A stretch of 64,000 nucleotides of DNA from Sneathiella glossodoripedis JCM 23214 (GCF_000616095.1 NZ_BAMS01000007.1:62001-126000); one strand, 5' to 3'. Shown: positions 9,328 through 19,097, counted from the first letter of the stretch. The notes: generated from the sequence alone by a model not told the origin. Translations and numbers: made by a program.

Positions 9328-11241
9328 TTAAGCCATTCGGTAATCATCGCACTGGACGGTTTTTGTCATCCGCCAGTAATCCACCAGTCGCCAGGGGGAT
9401 ACAGATACAATTCGGCCGCTGGAATTTTGGTACCAGTTGGTCACTCCGCTATGTGTCCACACCATTTGCTCATGTTCCTGATCGACTTTTTCATTATAGT
9501 GATCATGGGCTTCCTGCTTCACTTCGATTTCCGTTAGCCCCTTTTCCATCATCTGTATCAAGCAACTTGTTATATATCTCGCCTGACATTCGATATGAAA
9601 AATCATACTGCCACCATGAGCGAGGTTTGTGTTGGGACCGTAAAACATAAAGAAATTGGGAAAATCTGGCGCGACCATCCCAAGATATGCCCGCGGATCA
9701 TCATTCCAGCAATCCTGTAATGCCTGACCTTTTTTGCCAAATATCTGAAAAGACCCAAGCAGATTACCTGCTTGAAAGCCTGTCGCGTAAATAATTACGT
9801 CCGCTTCATGCTGCTCGTCATTTGTGTCCATCACGCCTGTTTCAGTAATCGCTTTTACCCCCGCTGTATGCAAGGATACATTGGGTTTTTGCAGCATTTC
9901 GCACCAGTGGTTATCGATCAACATACGCTTGGCGAAAGGAGGGTAGGCAGGAATAACTTTTTCAAGCAGGTCCTCGCGATTGTTCAAAGCCGATCTCAGG
10001 TTTTCGATATACAGATTGCGGTGCCGGTGATTTTCAGCATTTAGGGATATTTCGGCATCGGGCCAGTCAGGGTCCTTGTGCAGTGACTCCCATATTCCAT
10101 CACCATAGCTCCAGAAAAGTCGAAACCGATACCAGTTCTGATAAAATGGTATATTGCGAAGCAGCCATTTTTTTCCGTCGCCGACCGTGCGATGATAATC
10201 AGGCAGAATTCTGATCCAATGGGGAGTTCGTTGCAGAATTTTTAAGGACTTTACTGTTTTGGCGATTTCCGGACAGAATTGCATTGCCGACGCACCGGTT
10301 CCAATCACCAGAACATTTTTATCTTTCAGTGAAACATCATGGCGCCATCTGGCGGAATGAAAAGACGGCCCCTCAAATTTGTCTGTACCTTTAAAATCTG
10401 GAATTTTCGGCTGGTTCAACTGTCCTGTTGCGCTCACCAGATATCTGCAAGTCAGAGGTTGGCTAGTTCCATTTTCGTCGGTAAGTATCAAATCCCAGGT
10501 CTTGTTTGCACAGTTATAGCGGGCTGTTTTCAAGCTATGCGAAAAACGAATATGTTTTATGATATCAAACTCTTGTGCCACTTTTTTGATATAGGAATGG
10601 ATCTCGTTCCTTTTGGAATAATAGGCGGACCAGTCGTAATTGGGTGCGAATGAAAATGAATAAAAATGATTGGGGGTATCCACACCGCAGGCGGGGTAGG
10701 TATTTTCAAACCAAGTTCCGCCAAGGCTGTCATTCTTTTCATAGATCGTGAAAGGAATACCTGCTTTTTGCAGATGAATGGCAGCGCAAATTCCAGACAA
10801 CCCGGCACCGATTATGACTACATGATTTTCCGCCAGTGAACGTGCATCTGGTTTTGCAGTCCATTTGATATGTTTGTCGAGTGTGTTCTCAAATCCCATA
10901 TCCTCAAGGAACATGGGGACATACTCCTCGCCAACCGGTTCACCCACATAAATCGATAGCATTCGTTGAAGTGTTTCAGGGTCGGGTAAGGGAGCCAGCT
11001 CCTGCTTTCCATCGCGAATATCGCATATCAGTTCGAAAGCGCGTTCACGAAGCTCAGACTGAAATTCTGGTGGCATATGTCGCAGCCCGTCCAGACTTTT
11101 GGAAGGCAGATGAGGACCTTCCAGAAACGCCAGGTCGCCACTTAACTGGCATAGCGTTAGCAATAGAGTTGGGTAGTTAGCCTCCTTGAGGGCCTCTTTA
11201 AGTTCGTGATCTTTTATATGTTTGAGTGTGGCAATGGTCAT
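9328..11241 (-). CDS. Flavin-dependent Baeyer-Villiger monooxygenase, HAPMO-like
   Basis: This 637-residue enzyme is predicted to use FAD and NADPH to insert oxygen next to a ketone. Features in order: a helical N-terminal extension of about 140 residues, the FAD motif GAGLSG at 145-150, the Baeyer-Villiger fingerprint FxGxxxHxxxW at 289-299 (FEGPSFHSARW), and the NADPH motif GTGASAM at 314-320. The extension and total length match 4-hydroxyacetophenone monooxygenase rather than the shorter cyclohexanone enzyme, although the substrate remains unknown. It is divergent from an SDR dehydrogenase and two MFS transporters. An alcohol-to-ketone-to-ester pathway is a reasonable inference from that pairing. 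Confidence 0.9.
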   Translation of the reverse strand: MTIATLKHIKDHELKEALKEANYPTLLLTLCQLSGDLAFLEGPHLPSKSLDGLRHMPPEFQSELRERAFELICDIRDGKQELAPLPDPETLQRMLSIYVGEPVGEEYVPMFLEDMGFENTLDKHIKWTAKPDARSLAENHVVIIGAGLSGICAAIHLQKAGIPFTIYEKNDSLGGTWFENTYPACGVDTPNHFYSFSFAPNYDWSAYYSKRNEIHSYIKKVAQEFDIIKHIRFSHSLKTARYNCANKTWDLILTDENGTSQPLTCRYLVSATGQLNQPKIPDFKGTDKFEGPSFHSARWRHDVSLKDKNVLVIGTGASAMQFCPEIAKTVKSLKILQRTPHWIRILPDYHRTVGDGKKWLLRNIPFYQNWYRFRLFWSYGDGIWESLHKDPDWPDAEISLNAENHRHRNLYIENLRSALNNREDLLEKVIPAYPPFAKRMLIDNHWCEMLQKPNVSLHTAGVKAITETGVMDTNDEQHEADVIIYATGFQAGNLLGSFQIFGKKGQALQDCWNDDPRAYLGMVAPDFPNFFMFYGPNTNLAHGGSMIFHIECQARYITSCLIQMMEKGLTEIEVKQEAHDHYNEKVDQEHEQMVWTHSGVTNWYQNSSGRIVSVSPWRLVDYWRMTKTVQCDDYRMA

Positions 11242-11395
11242 TTGGTTTTTGGTTATTGTTTTCTTTCTTAATTTAAAGATTAGCGGAAAGTTTGCGAAAA
11301 GGGAATTTACATTTTGTTGATATAAAAAGTTCCTGTGGTTAATCTCAAACTGTTGTTTTGAAATGAATTAAATAAAAACGAAAAAGGACAATAAG

Positions 11396-12151
11396 ATGGG
11401 GGAATTCAGTGGGAAGAATGTGTTTGTTACAGGCGGAGCGTCTGGAATTGGCCATGCAACAGCTTTAAAATTTATTGAACAGGGCGCTACTGTTCTGATC
11501 ACTGACCTTAACGAGAAAGCGGGCACTGAAATCGCCAATAATCACGAAAACCTGTTTTTTGCACCGCATGATGTGGCTGATGAAAAGAGTTGGCAACAGG
11601 CTATCGCAAAAATGAAATCCATTTGCGGCTCAATGGACATATTGGTTAATTGCGCCGGTGTTTCCTTTTCTGACCCACTTGAGGACATGACGCTCGAGCG
11701 CTGGCGGCAACAACAGGCTGTAAATGTGGACGGTACTTTTTTGGGGGTTAAATACGCCATTCGCGAAATGAAAGAGCGCAAAGGAGCAATTGTGAATATC
11801 GCATCCATCGCATCAGATGTCGGTATCTTTGCCGCAGTGGGGTATTGCGCCACCAAAGGCGCTGTAAAATCTCTTACCAAGGCAGCGGCGTTATATTGCG
11901 CCCAGTATAAATATGATATTCGCGTCAACGCCATTCAGCCAGGTTATATAGAAACACCGATGGTAACCGATGTCCTCCACATCAATAAAGACGCAGAAAG
12001 GTTGGCGCAGAAACTGAAAAAAATGCATCCGCTGGGGCATTTTGGTGAGCCTGACGATATTGCTCATGCGATTTTGTTTGCAGCCTCTGACAGGGCGAAA
12101 TTCATGACAGGTACGTCGATACCTGTTGACGGTGGCTATCTGGCTCAATAA
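11396..12151 (+). CDS. Short-chain dehydrogenase/reductase
   Basis: The product is a 251-residue classical SDR. The nucleotide motif TGGASGIG is at 12-19, NCAG at 85-88, and the catalytic residues are Ser137, Tyr150 and Lys154 (YCATK). Asp37 at the end of the second strand suggests preference for NAD(H). The closest functional types by feel are cyclic-alcohol dehydrogenases such as cyclopentanol or cyclohexanol dehydrogenase, but that is inference from the divergent Baeyer-Villiger monooxygenase. The ATG has an AAGGAC site upstream. The two divergent genes share a 154-base A/T-rich control region. Confidence 0.9.
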   Translation: MGEFSGKNVFVTGGASGIGHATALKFIEQGATVLITDLNEKAGTEIANNHENLFFAPHDVADEKSWQQAIAKMKSICGSMDILVNCAGVSFSDPLEDMTLERWRQQQAVNVDGTFLGVKYAIREMKERKGAIVNIASIASDVGIFAAVGYCATKGAVKSLTKAAALYCAQYKYDIRVNAIQPGYIETPMVTDVLHINKDAERLAQKLKKMHPLGHFGEPDDIAHAILFAASDRAKFMTGTSIPVDGGYLAQ

Positions 12152-12190
12152 GACAGTAAGGCTTTCCTTTTCTCTTCGGAGCATTCTTTC

Positions 12191-13399
12191 GTGTCTGTCA
12201 GTGATCGCACCGCCATCTGGTTTTTGGCATTTGGTCAAACTCTGGTCTGGGCGGGTACCTATTATATATTTCCCGCTCTTATTGTCAGATGGGAGGCGGA
12301 GCTTGGCTGGTCCCGATCCGAGATTACCGGAGCATTGACCATTGCGATTTTAACATCAGCAATACTCTCTCCTGTTTCGGGCAGACTGATTGACAAGGGC
12401 CTTGGCGCACTGACCTTAACGCTTGGTGCTTTTGTCGGGGGCTGGCTGGTTGCCGCTCTGTTTTTTGTTGAGAGTTTAGCGGGGTTCTATGCCATTTGGG
12501 CCGGGCTTGGGGTTTGCATGGCATTCGCTCTTTATGAGCCTTGTTTTGCCTTTGTAATTCGCACAAAAGGGCTGGATGCGAAGCGTTTCATTACGCTGAT
12601 CACATTGGTTGCCGGCTTTGCCAGCACAGTCTCTTTTCCTGTTGCTCATGTTCTTTCCGATGAATTTGGTTGGCGCATATCGTTAATTGCCTTTGTATGT
12701 ATGGTCAGTTTCGTTGGTGCTCCCCTGATGTATTTTGGGGCCAAAAACCTTACCCCACACGAAAGTGCACTCAAATCAATTGAGGAGACAGCGCAAATTC
12801 AAGGGCGTGGGCGATATGGATTTTTGCTTTGGCCCAAATTCTGGTTAATTGCGTTGGCGTTGATGTTGCTTTCAATGGTGCATGCGACTTTGATCAATCA
12901 CTTGTTGCTCCTGCTTAAAGATCGCCAGATCAGTGCAGATACCGCCGTACTGGCAGCGTCATTCATGGGGCCCATGCAGGTATTTGGCCGGCTCTTGGCA
13001 ACGCTGGTCGAGCGATATTTTTCAAACGGAATGCTCACGGCCCTTTGTTATATTTTCTCAATTTCCGCTGTTGGGGCCCTGATGCTCGCAGAAAAGCTTC
13101 CCGCCATGCTGGCAATCTTTATCATTCTGCAAGGGAGTGGTATTGGGGTCAGCAGCATAATGAAACCCGTGTTATCTCGTGAAATTCTGGGGGGTGAGAA
13201 TTTTGGTCTTAAATCGGGTGCACAGGCCGTTCCTTTTTTCACTGGTAATGCATTCGCTGCGCTAATTGGCTCTTTATTGTGGGCGCTAGGCGGATATGAT
13301 CTGGTGCTTAAAGTTTTGATCCTGCTCCTCATGGTCGGTTTTTTCGCGCTTCTGGCAGCAATTCATTTAAACAGGGCAGCCGATACCAAAGGTGGGTAA
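12191..13399 (+). CDS. MFS transporter
   Basis: The product has 402 residues with about twelve hydrophobic segments. The GTG start at 12191 has GGAG about ten bases before it. The N-terminal half resembles MFS carriers of the monocarboxylate/oxalate-formate type, with WYIF-like early helices and ISPVSGRLIDKGLG-like loop 2-3 residues (here LSPVSGRLIDKG). Transport direction and substrate cannot be read. It lies 39 bases after the SDR gene and is followed by a second MFS gene, so uptake or export of the SDR/monooxygenase substrate is plausible. Confidence 0.9.
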   Translation: MSVSDRTAIWFLAFGQTLVWAGTYYIFPALIVRWEAELGWSRSEITGALTIAILTSAILSPVSGRLIDKGLGALTLTLGAFVGGWLVAALFFVESLAGFYAIWAGLGVCMAFALYEPCFAFVIRTKGLDAKRFITLITLVAGFASTVSFPVAHVLSDEFGWRISLIAFVCMVSFVGAPLMYFGAKNLTPHESALKSIEETAQIQGRGRYGFLLWPKFWLIALALMLLSMVHATLINHLLLLLKDRQISADTAVLAASFMGPMQVFGRLLATLVERYFSNGMLTALCYIFSISAVGALMLAEKLPAMLAIFIILQGSGIGVSSIMKPVLSREILGGENFGLKSGAQAVPFFTGNAFAALIGSLLWALGGYDLVLKVLILLLMVGFFALLAAIHLNRAADTKGG

Positions 13400-13477
13400 T
13401 TGTAATATTACTCACTTGCGAACTGGGCAGGTGATGGCTAAAACATTCTAACCAAACGTTCCAAAAAGAAATTACAA

Positions 13478-14724
13478 ATGACAACAACCCGTACCCCCCT
13501 TATCAACCCGATCCTGATCGCGGGTTGTATCATTTTGATGACAGGCTTCGCCATTCGCGCCAGCTTTGGTATTTTTCAGATTCCGATCGCCGAGGAATTT
13601 AACTGGCTTCGCTCGGAATTCTCTTTGGCCATTGCCATTCAGAATTTGGCATGGGGAATAGGCCAGCCTTTATTTGCGGCTTTGGCCGAAAAAATCGGGG
13701 AGCGAAAAGCCATTATTCTGGGTGCGGCGACTTACGCGCTTGGTCTGGTGTTTAGCGCTTTTTCAACCACGCCACTAGAACACCAGTTTTATGAAATCCT
13801 CGTTGGTTTTGGTATTGCCGGGACGGGTTTTGGTGTCATTCTGGCCGTCGTCGGTCGCGCCGCTTCAGATGAAAACCGCTCATTGTCTTTGGGTATTGCG
13901 ACCGCGGCGGGCTCCGCGGGTCAAATTGTTGGGCCGCCATTTGCAAACCTGTTACTGCAATATATGAACTGGTCCAGTGTGTTTCTGGTTTTTGCGGGCA
14001 TTATTATGGCGGTTCTGGTTGTTCTTCCCATGATGCGTGCACAACCAGCACCGGCTGGAAGTGCGGGACTGGATGAGTCCATGGGAGAGGTGCTCAAAAA
14101 AGCCTTTTTTGATCCAACCTATATCATGATTTTTCTGGGCTTCTTTTCCTGCGGCTTTCAGCTTGGCTTTGTTACGGCTCATTTTCCTGCCTTTATTGCT
14201 GAAGCCTGTGCGGCAATCCCGACGAATAGCGTTTTACGCTCAATGGGGGTCAGCACGACAACTGCACTTGGGGCGTTGTCCATTGCCCTGATCGGCATCA
14301 CAAATATTGCCGGATCGATCGGTGCTGGTGCCCTTGGCGCCAAATACAGCAAGAAATATCTTCTGTCTCTGATTTATGTCGGGCGAACCATTGCCTGCAT
14401 TCTGTTCATTATGTTCCCCATGACCCCAACAACTGTGATCCTGTTTTCACTGGTCATGGGTGGCTTGTGGCTTGCCACCGTGCCGCCGACATCCGGCCTT
14501 GTCGGTCAGATTTACGGCCTCAAATATATGGGCACTTTGTACGGTATCGTCTTCTTCTCTCATCAATTGGCTCATTCCTTGGGGTCTGGATGGGCGGCGA
14601 ACTTTATGACCAGTTTGGAACCTATGATATTGTTTGGTGGGTCGGAATTGGCGTGGGCGCATTTTCCGCAATCATTCATCTACCTGTAAAAGAACAGCCC
14701 TACGAAAGCAGATTTGCAACATAA
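13478..14724 (+). pseudogene. MFS transporter, interrupted near the 3' end by a -1 frameshift
   Basis: The as-read frame runs from ATG 13478 to 14689, but its last 40 residues are not MFS-like. The overlapping frame ending at 14724 continues perfectly with SFLGVWMGGELYDQFGTYD and a final helix. Adding one base at about 14565/14566 (CATCAATTGG) joins FFSHQ to IGSFLGVW and gives a normal 415-residue carrier with twelve helices. The family contains oxalate/formate antiporter-like proteins with an early GFAIRASFGIFQIPI segment. As with the other lesions here, a lost base in the assembly is more likely than decay. Confidence 0.85.
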
Positions 14725-14816
14725 GGTGGTTCTGTTTTGTGGGCTCACAGATAAAACTCTCACCCTCAGCAATCTATTGGTTATAAATATGCCAAAGATT
14801 GCAGGGGGAGGGAACG

Positions 14817-16772
14817 TTGACATATCTTCGCGTAAAAGGGGCTACTGCGCTCAAGGGACCTAATCTTGTATGCCCTTATCCGGGCGTAACGGTTCGGTTT
14901 GTGTTAAATGACAGCGTGGTTGCGGATCAGTCTCTTGTGCTGGATCTGTTACGCGAAACCGCTCATAAGATCTATGATAAGCCCTCTTCCATCAAGAAGC
15001 TTAAAATTCCCGAAATCAAAGGGACTTTCAATTCGCAGGTTATTGATTGGATAGGTGTAATTTCAATCCTTATTCAGCGGATGAATGGGAATGAAGCTTC
15101 GCTGTATCGGAGTTTTGAGCGGACGAGTCATGGTCATTGCGACCTTTTTGTCGCCCATGAGTTTGAATCCATGGGTCGCGCTGCACTAAGCTCCGCAGTT
15201 AATTTCGTAAAACTCATCACCAATGATGAGAATTTGCAGGACAACAAAGCAAGTTATAACGAAATTGTCGAAGAGCAGCTGGCGGCAATTACCCAGATGT
15301 ATCAGGCCTGGGCACCCAGAATGGAAACACGCCAGTTTCTTAAAGTTGCGACAGCACGCAAAATTCCTTGGCGGTTCAACGATGAGCGAACCAAATTTTT
15401 GGAATTTGGATATGGTCGCAAGAAGAGGGTTTTCCTTGAAAATATAATCGATATTGAAGGTCATAATACATTTGCACTGACCAACGATAAAAACCTCACC
15501 GCTAAAATTTTAAATGAAGTCGGTCTGCCCGGAACTGTAAATATTCGTGCAACCGACCTGCAGGAGGCAAAGGCCGCAGCGAATGAGCTGGGGTATCCTG
15601 TTGTCTTGAAGCCTTTGATGGGGATGCAAGGGTATGGCGTAACACCTGACATCAAAACCGAACATGAGCTTGAAATCGCTTATGAGGCGGCGACAAAACA
15701 TCATTCACATGTGATTGTGGAACGGCATGTAAAGGGCGATGACCATCGAATGTTAGTGATCGGTGGTAAATATGCCGGCTGCGTGAAACGGTCAATCTCG
15801 AAAATAATTGGTGATGGCAAAAGGTCGATTACGGAACTGGTCGCCGAAATGAATAAGCAGGATTTTCGAAATCGAATACCGGGAAATCCAAAATATCAGA
15901 TCAAGAAAATTCCGGTGATTGATGAAGTCCTTAAAAAGCAGGGGTACGATTGGGATAGCATTCCTGCCAAAGGTGCGATCGTGTCCATGCATATCGTACC
16001 AAATGCAAGTCAGGGGGGGATGCTCGAAGCAATTGATGACCGGGATGTTCATCCCGCCAATATTGAGATGGCGGAACGGGCCGCGCTGCAATTTGGCTTG
16101 AAGCTCGGCGGTATCGATTATCTGACGGATGATATTTCGAAACCGTATTATGAGAGTGGCGGGGCAATTTGTGAGGTCAACGCCAGACCCGCGATTGACG
16201 TGATGCAATTAGGCGATCCGATCGTGCAGGAAAGATTATGCCGTGCAACTTTTGAGCTTAGCTTTCCACCAGAGGAGCGGACTGAATTACCGATCATCGT
16301 GCTGGTGGGAAGCGATGAAAGTCTCGGTTTTGATTTGGCGAGTACCCTTACAAAGAAAGGTAAACTTGTATCACATGCTCATTCACGGGGTGTAAAGATC
16401 GGACAAGCACCTCCAGTCCATGTGGGGCAGGCTGACAAGGCAGTTGATGCCGCGCTTTGGGATGCCTCAGTTGAAGTCGGTATTATTCAGGAAACGGGTG
16501 CTCGCATTCAAAAATACGGGTTATGTTTTACGTTAAGTTCTCTCGTGATTTTCATGGATGTTCCTATTTTGGGCACAAAGCGCATTGCCAAAATTAATAC
16601 GTTGCTCGCGCGAACGGCCATGCATGGTGGGTATTATGTTCAGGAAAATGAAGCCTTGCGGGAATGGATTGCTACTTTGGATGACGACCTGAAAGTAAAA
16701 TTTAAACCAGTTTCACTGTCGGAAATAAAAGACAGAGTCCTGTCCGATATAGAAACGATAATTGGCGCTTGA
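14817..16772 (+). CDS. Cyanophycin-synthetase-like ATP-grasp protein with degenerate Mur-ligase part
   Basis: The product has about 651 residues, probably from TTG 14817, which follows a GGGGAGGG site. The middle carries an ATP-grasp domain similar to CphA: FALTNDKNLTAKILNEVGLP, then PVVLKPLMGMQGYGV, and late CEVNARPAIDVMQ. CphA proteins polymerise aspartate and arginine and end with a Mur-ligase domain whose P-loop reads GTNGKTT. Here the matching place reads GSDESLG and the C-terminal region is much shorter, so the second active site is missing. This resembles CphA2-type enzymes, which re-ligate beta-aspartyl-arginine, or a repurposed amide ligase. No cyanophycinase gene is nearby. The stop lies 79 bases before bdhA. 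Confidence 0.75.
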   Translation: MTYLRVKGATALKGPNLVCPYPGVTVRFVLNDSVVADQSLVLDLLRETAHKIYDKPSSIKKLKIPEIKGTFNSQVIDWIGVISILIQRMNGNEASLYRSFERTSHGHCDLFVAHEFESMGRAALSSAVNFVKLITNDENLQDNKASYNEIVEEQLAAITQMYQAWAPRMETRQFLKVATARKIPWRFNDERTKFLEFGYGRKKRVFLENIIDIEGHNTFALTNDKNLTAKILNEVGLPGTVNIRATDLQEAKAAANELGYPVVLKPLMGMQGYGVTPDIKTEHELEIAYEAATKHHSHVIVERHVKGDDHRMLVIGGKYAGCVKRSISKIIGDGKRSITELVAEMNKQDFRNRIPGNPKYQIKKIPVIDEVLKKQGYDWDSIPAKGAIVSMHIVPNASQGGMLEAIDDRDVHPANIEMAERAALQFGLKLGGIDYLTDDISKPYYESGGAICEVNARPAIDVMQLGDPIVQERLCRATFELSFPPEERTELPIIVLVGSDESLGFDLASTLTKKGKLVSHAHSRGVKIGQAPPVHVGQADKAVDAALWDASVEVGIIQETGARIQKYGLCFTLSSLVIFMDVPILGTKRIAKINTLLARTAMHGGYYVQENEALREWIATLDDDLKVKFKPVSLSEIKDRVLSDIETIIGA

Positions 16773-16851
16773 CGATCTGTATCCTGTCCATAAGCTGTTG
16801 CGGAATTTAAATGCTGTGCGGATAACCCCGTGCGGGGAGAAGGATACTTTT

Positions 16852-17637
16852 ATGAATTTACAAGGAAAAGTCGCACTTGTGACGGGGTCCACAAGTGGTA
16901 TTGGTCTTGCGATGGCAATAAATTTCGCGAAATTGGGGGCCAAAGTCGTCATTAATGGTCTTGGCGATCAGGATGCGATAGAAGCAGCCAAGTCAGCTGT
17001 TCAGGACGCAGGCAGTGGTGATGTGATTTATAACGCCGCGAATATGCTGGACCCGGACGCGATTTCTGCGATGGTGGAGCAGGCGGAAACTTCATTTGGT
17101 TCTGTGGATATTCTGGTAAATAACGCTGGTATTCAACATACCTGCAGCGTAGATGCGTTCCCCAAAGAAAAGTGGGACGCGATAATCGGTATTAATTTAT
17201 CGAGTGCATTTCATACTTCACAGGCTGTGCTGCCGGGCATGCAAAAACGTGATTACGGTAGAATTATAAATATTGCTTCTGTGCATGGGTTGGTTGGTTC
17301 AGTTGAAAAATCTGCTTATGTTGCGGCTAAACACGGGATTATCGGATTGACCAAAGTAACCGCTTTGGAAAATGCTGAGCGGAATATTACAGTAAATGCG
17401 ATTTGCCCTGGTTGGGTGCGCACACCATTGGTTGAAGTACAAATCAAGGCTTTGGCAGAAAAAGAAGGTGTGGACTTGGAAGAGGCTGCGCGCAGGCTTC
17501 TCGCAGCAAAAGAACCTTCTTTGCGTTTCACAACACCGCAAGAGCTTGCCGAAGGGGCCGCTTTTTTGTGTAGTCCGGCAGCGTCAAATATGACCGGAAC
17601 GTCGCTGGTTATGGATGGTGGCTGGACAGCTCAGTAA
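16852..17637 (+). CDS. bdhA: 3-hydroxybutyrate dehydrogenase
   Basis: This 261-residue SDR enzyme interconverts D-3-hydroxybutyrate and acetoacetate with NAD. The start at ATG 16852 follows GGAGAAGGA. TGSTSGIG is at 11-18, NNAG at 90-93, and Ser143, Tyr156 and Lys160 form the catalytic set (YVAAKHG). The segment NAICPGWVRTPLVEVQI and the following helical lid are characteristic of the PHB-cycle enzyme, and the length matches the usual 260. Such an enzyme fits a polyhydroxybutyrate-storing alphaproteobacterium. It is followed by a strong nested hairpin before the next gene. Confidence 0.93.
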   Translation: MNLQGKVALVTGSTSGIGLAMAINFAKLGAKVVINGLGDQDAIEAAKSAVQDAGSGDVIYNAANMLDPDAISAMVEQAETSFGSVDILVNNAGIQHTCSVDAFPKEKWDAIIGINLSSAFHTSQAVLPGMQKRDYGRIINIASVHGLVGSVEKSAYVAAKHGIIGLTKVTALENAERNITVNAICPGWVRTPLVEVQIKALAEKEGVDLEEAARRLLAAKEPSLRFTTPQELAEGAAFLCSPAASNMTGTSLVMDGGWTAQ

Positions 17638-17645
17638 AGGCTATT

Positions 17646-17730
17646 GGGCTTCTTGACAGGTCTGGCTGAGTTTGAAACAGTGGTTTCAAGCAAGCCAGAC
17701 GCACTTAATAAATCAAGAAGAAAGAAGCCC
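17646..17730 (+). other. Nested inverted repeat between bdhA and the GST gene
   Basis: Three nested arm pairs are visible. The inner pair is GTTTGAAAC 17670-17678 with GTTTCAAGC 17683-17691 around a four-base loop. The middle pair is GTCTGGCT 17660-17667 with AGCCAGAC 17693-17700. The outer pair is CTTCTTGA 17649-17656 with TCAAGAAG 17713-17720. In addition GGGCTTC 17646-17652 could pair with GAAGCCC 17724-17730 as an alternative outer arm. There is no T-run, so simple intrinsic termination is not obvious. The outer arm would cover the purine-rich ribosome site of the GST gene. Confidence 0.6.
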
Positions 17731-17734
17731 GCTC

Positions 17735-18358
17735 ATGATTAAGGTCCATCATCTAAACAATTCCAGATCCCAGCGAATTTTATGGTTACTTGAAGAGCTT
17801 GGACAGGATTACGAAATCGTAAAATATCAGCGGGATGCTGTTACAAGTCTGGCACCCCCTGAGCTTGAAAAAATCCACCCCCTCGGAAAATCACCGGTTT
17901 TGGAAGATGATGGACTGATAATCCATGAAACAGGGGCAATCGTTGAATTTCTTGTCAATAAATATGACGATGGTTCATTGGCCCCAACGGATCGAAGTTC
18001 AATACTTTATACGCGCTATTCAGAATGGCTGCATTACGCTGAAGGGTCGGCAATGCTCCCCTTGCTTCTGCGTTTGTATGTATCTCGTCTGGGGGATGCA
18101 GGCGCACCCTTGCACCCACGAATTAGCAGTGAGTTTAAAAACCATTTTTCCTATGTAAGTAAGTCTCTTAAAGATGATTATTTGTTGGGAAATGAATTGT
18201 CAGCAGCAGATGTCATGATGTCTTTCCCGCTGGAAGCTGCAAATCGCGCCGGTGGTTTGAAAGATTTCTCTAACCTGCAGGAATATGTCGCCCGTTTTCA
18301 GGCACGCGATGCTTACAAGATTGCCCTTGAAAAGGGTGGGAAATACGATTTCGCGTAA
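17735..18358 (+). CDS. Glutathione S-transferase
   Basis: The product has 207 residues from ATG 17735, with a purine-rich ribosome site just upstream. The N-terminal thioredoxin fold begins MIKVHHLNNSRSQRILWLL, where the serine of NSRSQ is the likely glutathione-activating residue. It continues with HPLGKSPVLEDDG and the conserved ESGAI-like HETGAIVEFL. The C-terminal helical domain includes LSAADVMMSFPLE. The length is normal for the family. The substrate is unknown. It is followed within 30 bases by a transglutaminase-like gene and may start a small operon. Confidence 0.92.
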   Translation: MIKVHHLNNSRSQRILWLLEELGQDYEIVKYQRDAVTSLAPPELEKIHPLGKSPVLEDDGLIIHETGAIVEFLVNKYDDGSLAPTDRSSILYTRYSEWLHYAEGSAMLPLLLRLYVSRLGDAGAPLHPRISSEFKNHFSYVSKSLKDDYLLGNELSAADVMMSFPLEAANRAGGLKDFSNLQEYVARFQARDAYKIALEKGGKYDFA

Positions 18359-18386
18359 TCTGTGTTATCACGAAATGGTCCAAAAA

Positions 18387-19094
18387 ATGAATATGAGTGA
18401 TATAACAGGGAGCCCGGCGGAAGGATTATCAGACGCTTGGGTGAAGCCCACAAAATTTATCGATTGTGATTCCAAAAATGTTAAAGCATTTGCCAAAAAT
18501 GCTTTGGCATCCTTGCCCTCAAATGCGAAGGCGAGGGATATTGCCATTCGCCTGTTTGAGGCTGTCAGGGACGATATACGCTATAATCCCTATCAGATTA
18601 CATTTAATGCTGATGACTATAAGGCCAGCAATGTTGCGACCTTGGATGCCGCTTTTTGCGTCCCTAAAGCCATTTTGCTTACCGCTTCGTTGCGCTATGC
18701 AGGTATTGCCAGTGCAGTTGGATTTGCCGATGTAAAGAACCATCTGAATTCCCCCAAACTGCAGGATCTGATGCAAACTGATTTATTTGCCTATCACGGC
18801 TATGTTGCTCTGAAAATTGACGGGCAGTGTTTTAAGGTTACGCCAACTTTTAATCGCGATTTGTGTGAACGATTTGGGGTACAGGCAATTGAATTTGATG
18901 GACACTCTGATGCTTTGTTTCATGAATATGACGCTCATAAACGGCAGCATATGGAATATGTAAAGGATCGCGGTATGTTCGAGGATCCGCCTATGGAAGA
19001 TATTGTCAAGGATTTGGCCGTTCTCTATCCGAAAATGAAGGCCATATGTGATGGGAAAGGGGTTGTCGAGGCTGATCCTGATTTTGCGGCCTGA
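18387..19094 (+). CDS. Transglutaminase-like cysteine protease-fold protein
   Basis: The product has 235 residues from ATG 18387; ATG 18375 and further upstream starts are in frame but overlap the preceding gene. The centre has DDIRYNPY, then a cysteine in AAFCVPKAILLTASLRYAG and a histidine in YHGYVALKIDGQCFKVTPTFN, the order of the transglutaminase/protease fold. The usual catalytic aspartate after the histidine strand is not evident. The C-terminal HMEYVKDRGMF segment recurs in a bacterial family of unknown role. It overlaps no neighbour and lies three bases before the UDG-family gene. Confidence 0.82.
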   Translation: MNMSDITGSPAEGLSDAWVKPTKFIDCDSKNVKAFAKNALASLPSNAKARDIAIRLFEAVRDDIRYNPYQITFNADDYKASNVATLDAAFCVPKAILLTASLRYAGIASAVGFADVKNHLNSPKLQDLMQTDLFAYHGYVALKIDGQCFKVTPTFNRDLCERFGVQAIEFDGHSDALFHEYDAHKRQHMEYVKDRGMFEDPPMEDIVKDLAVLYPKMKAICDGKGVVEADPDFAA

Positions 19095-19097
19095 ACA

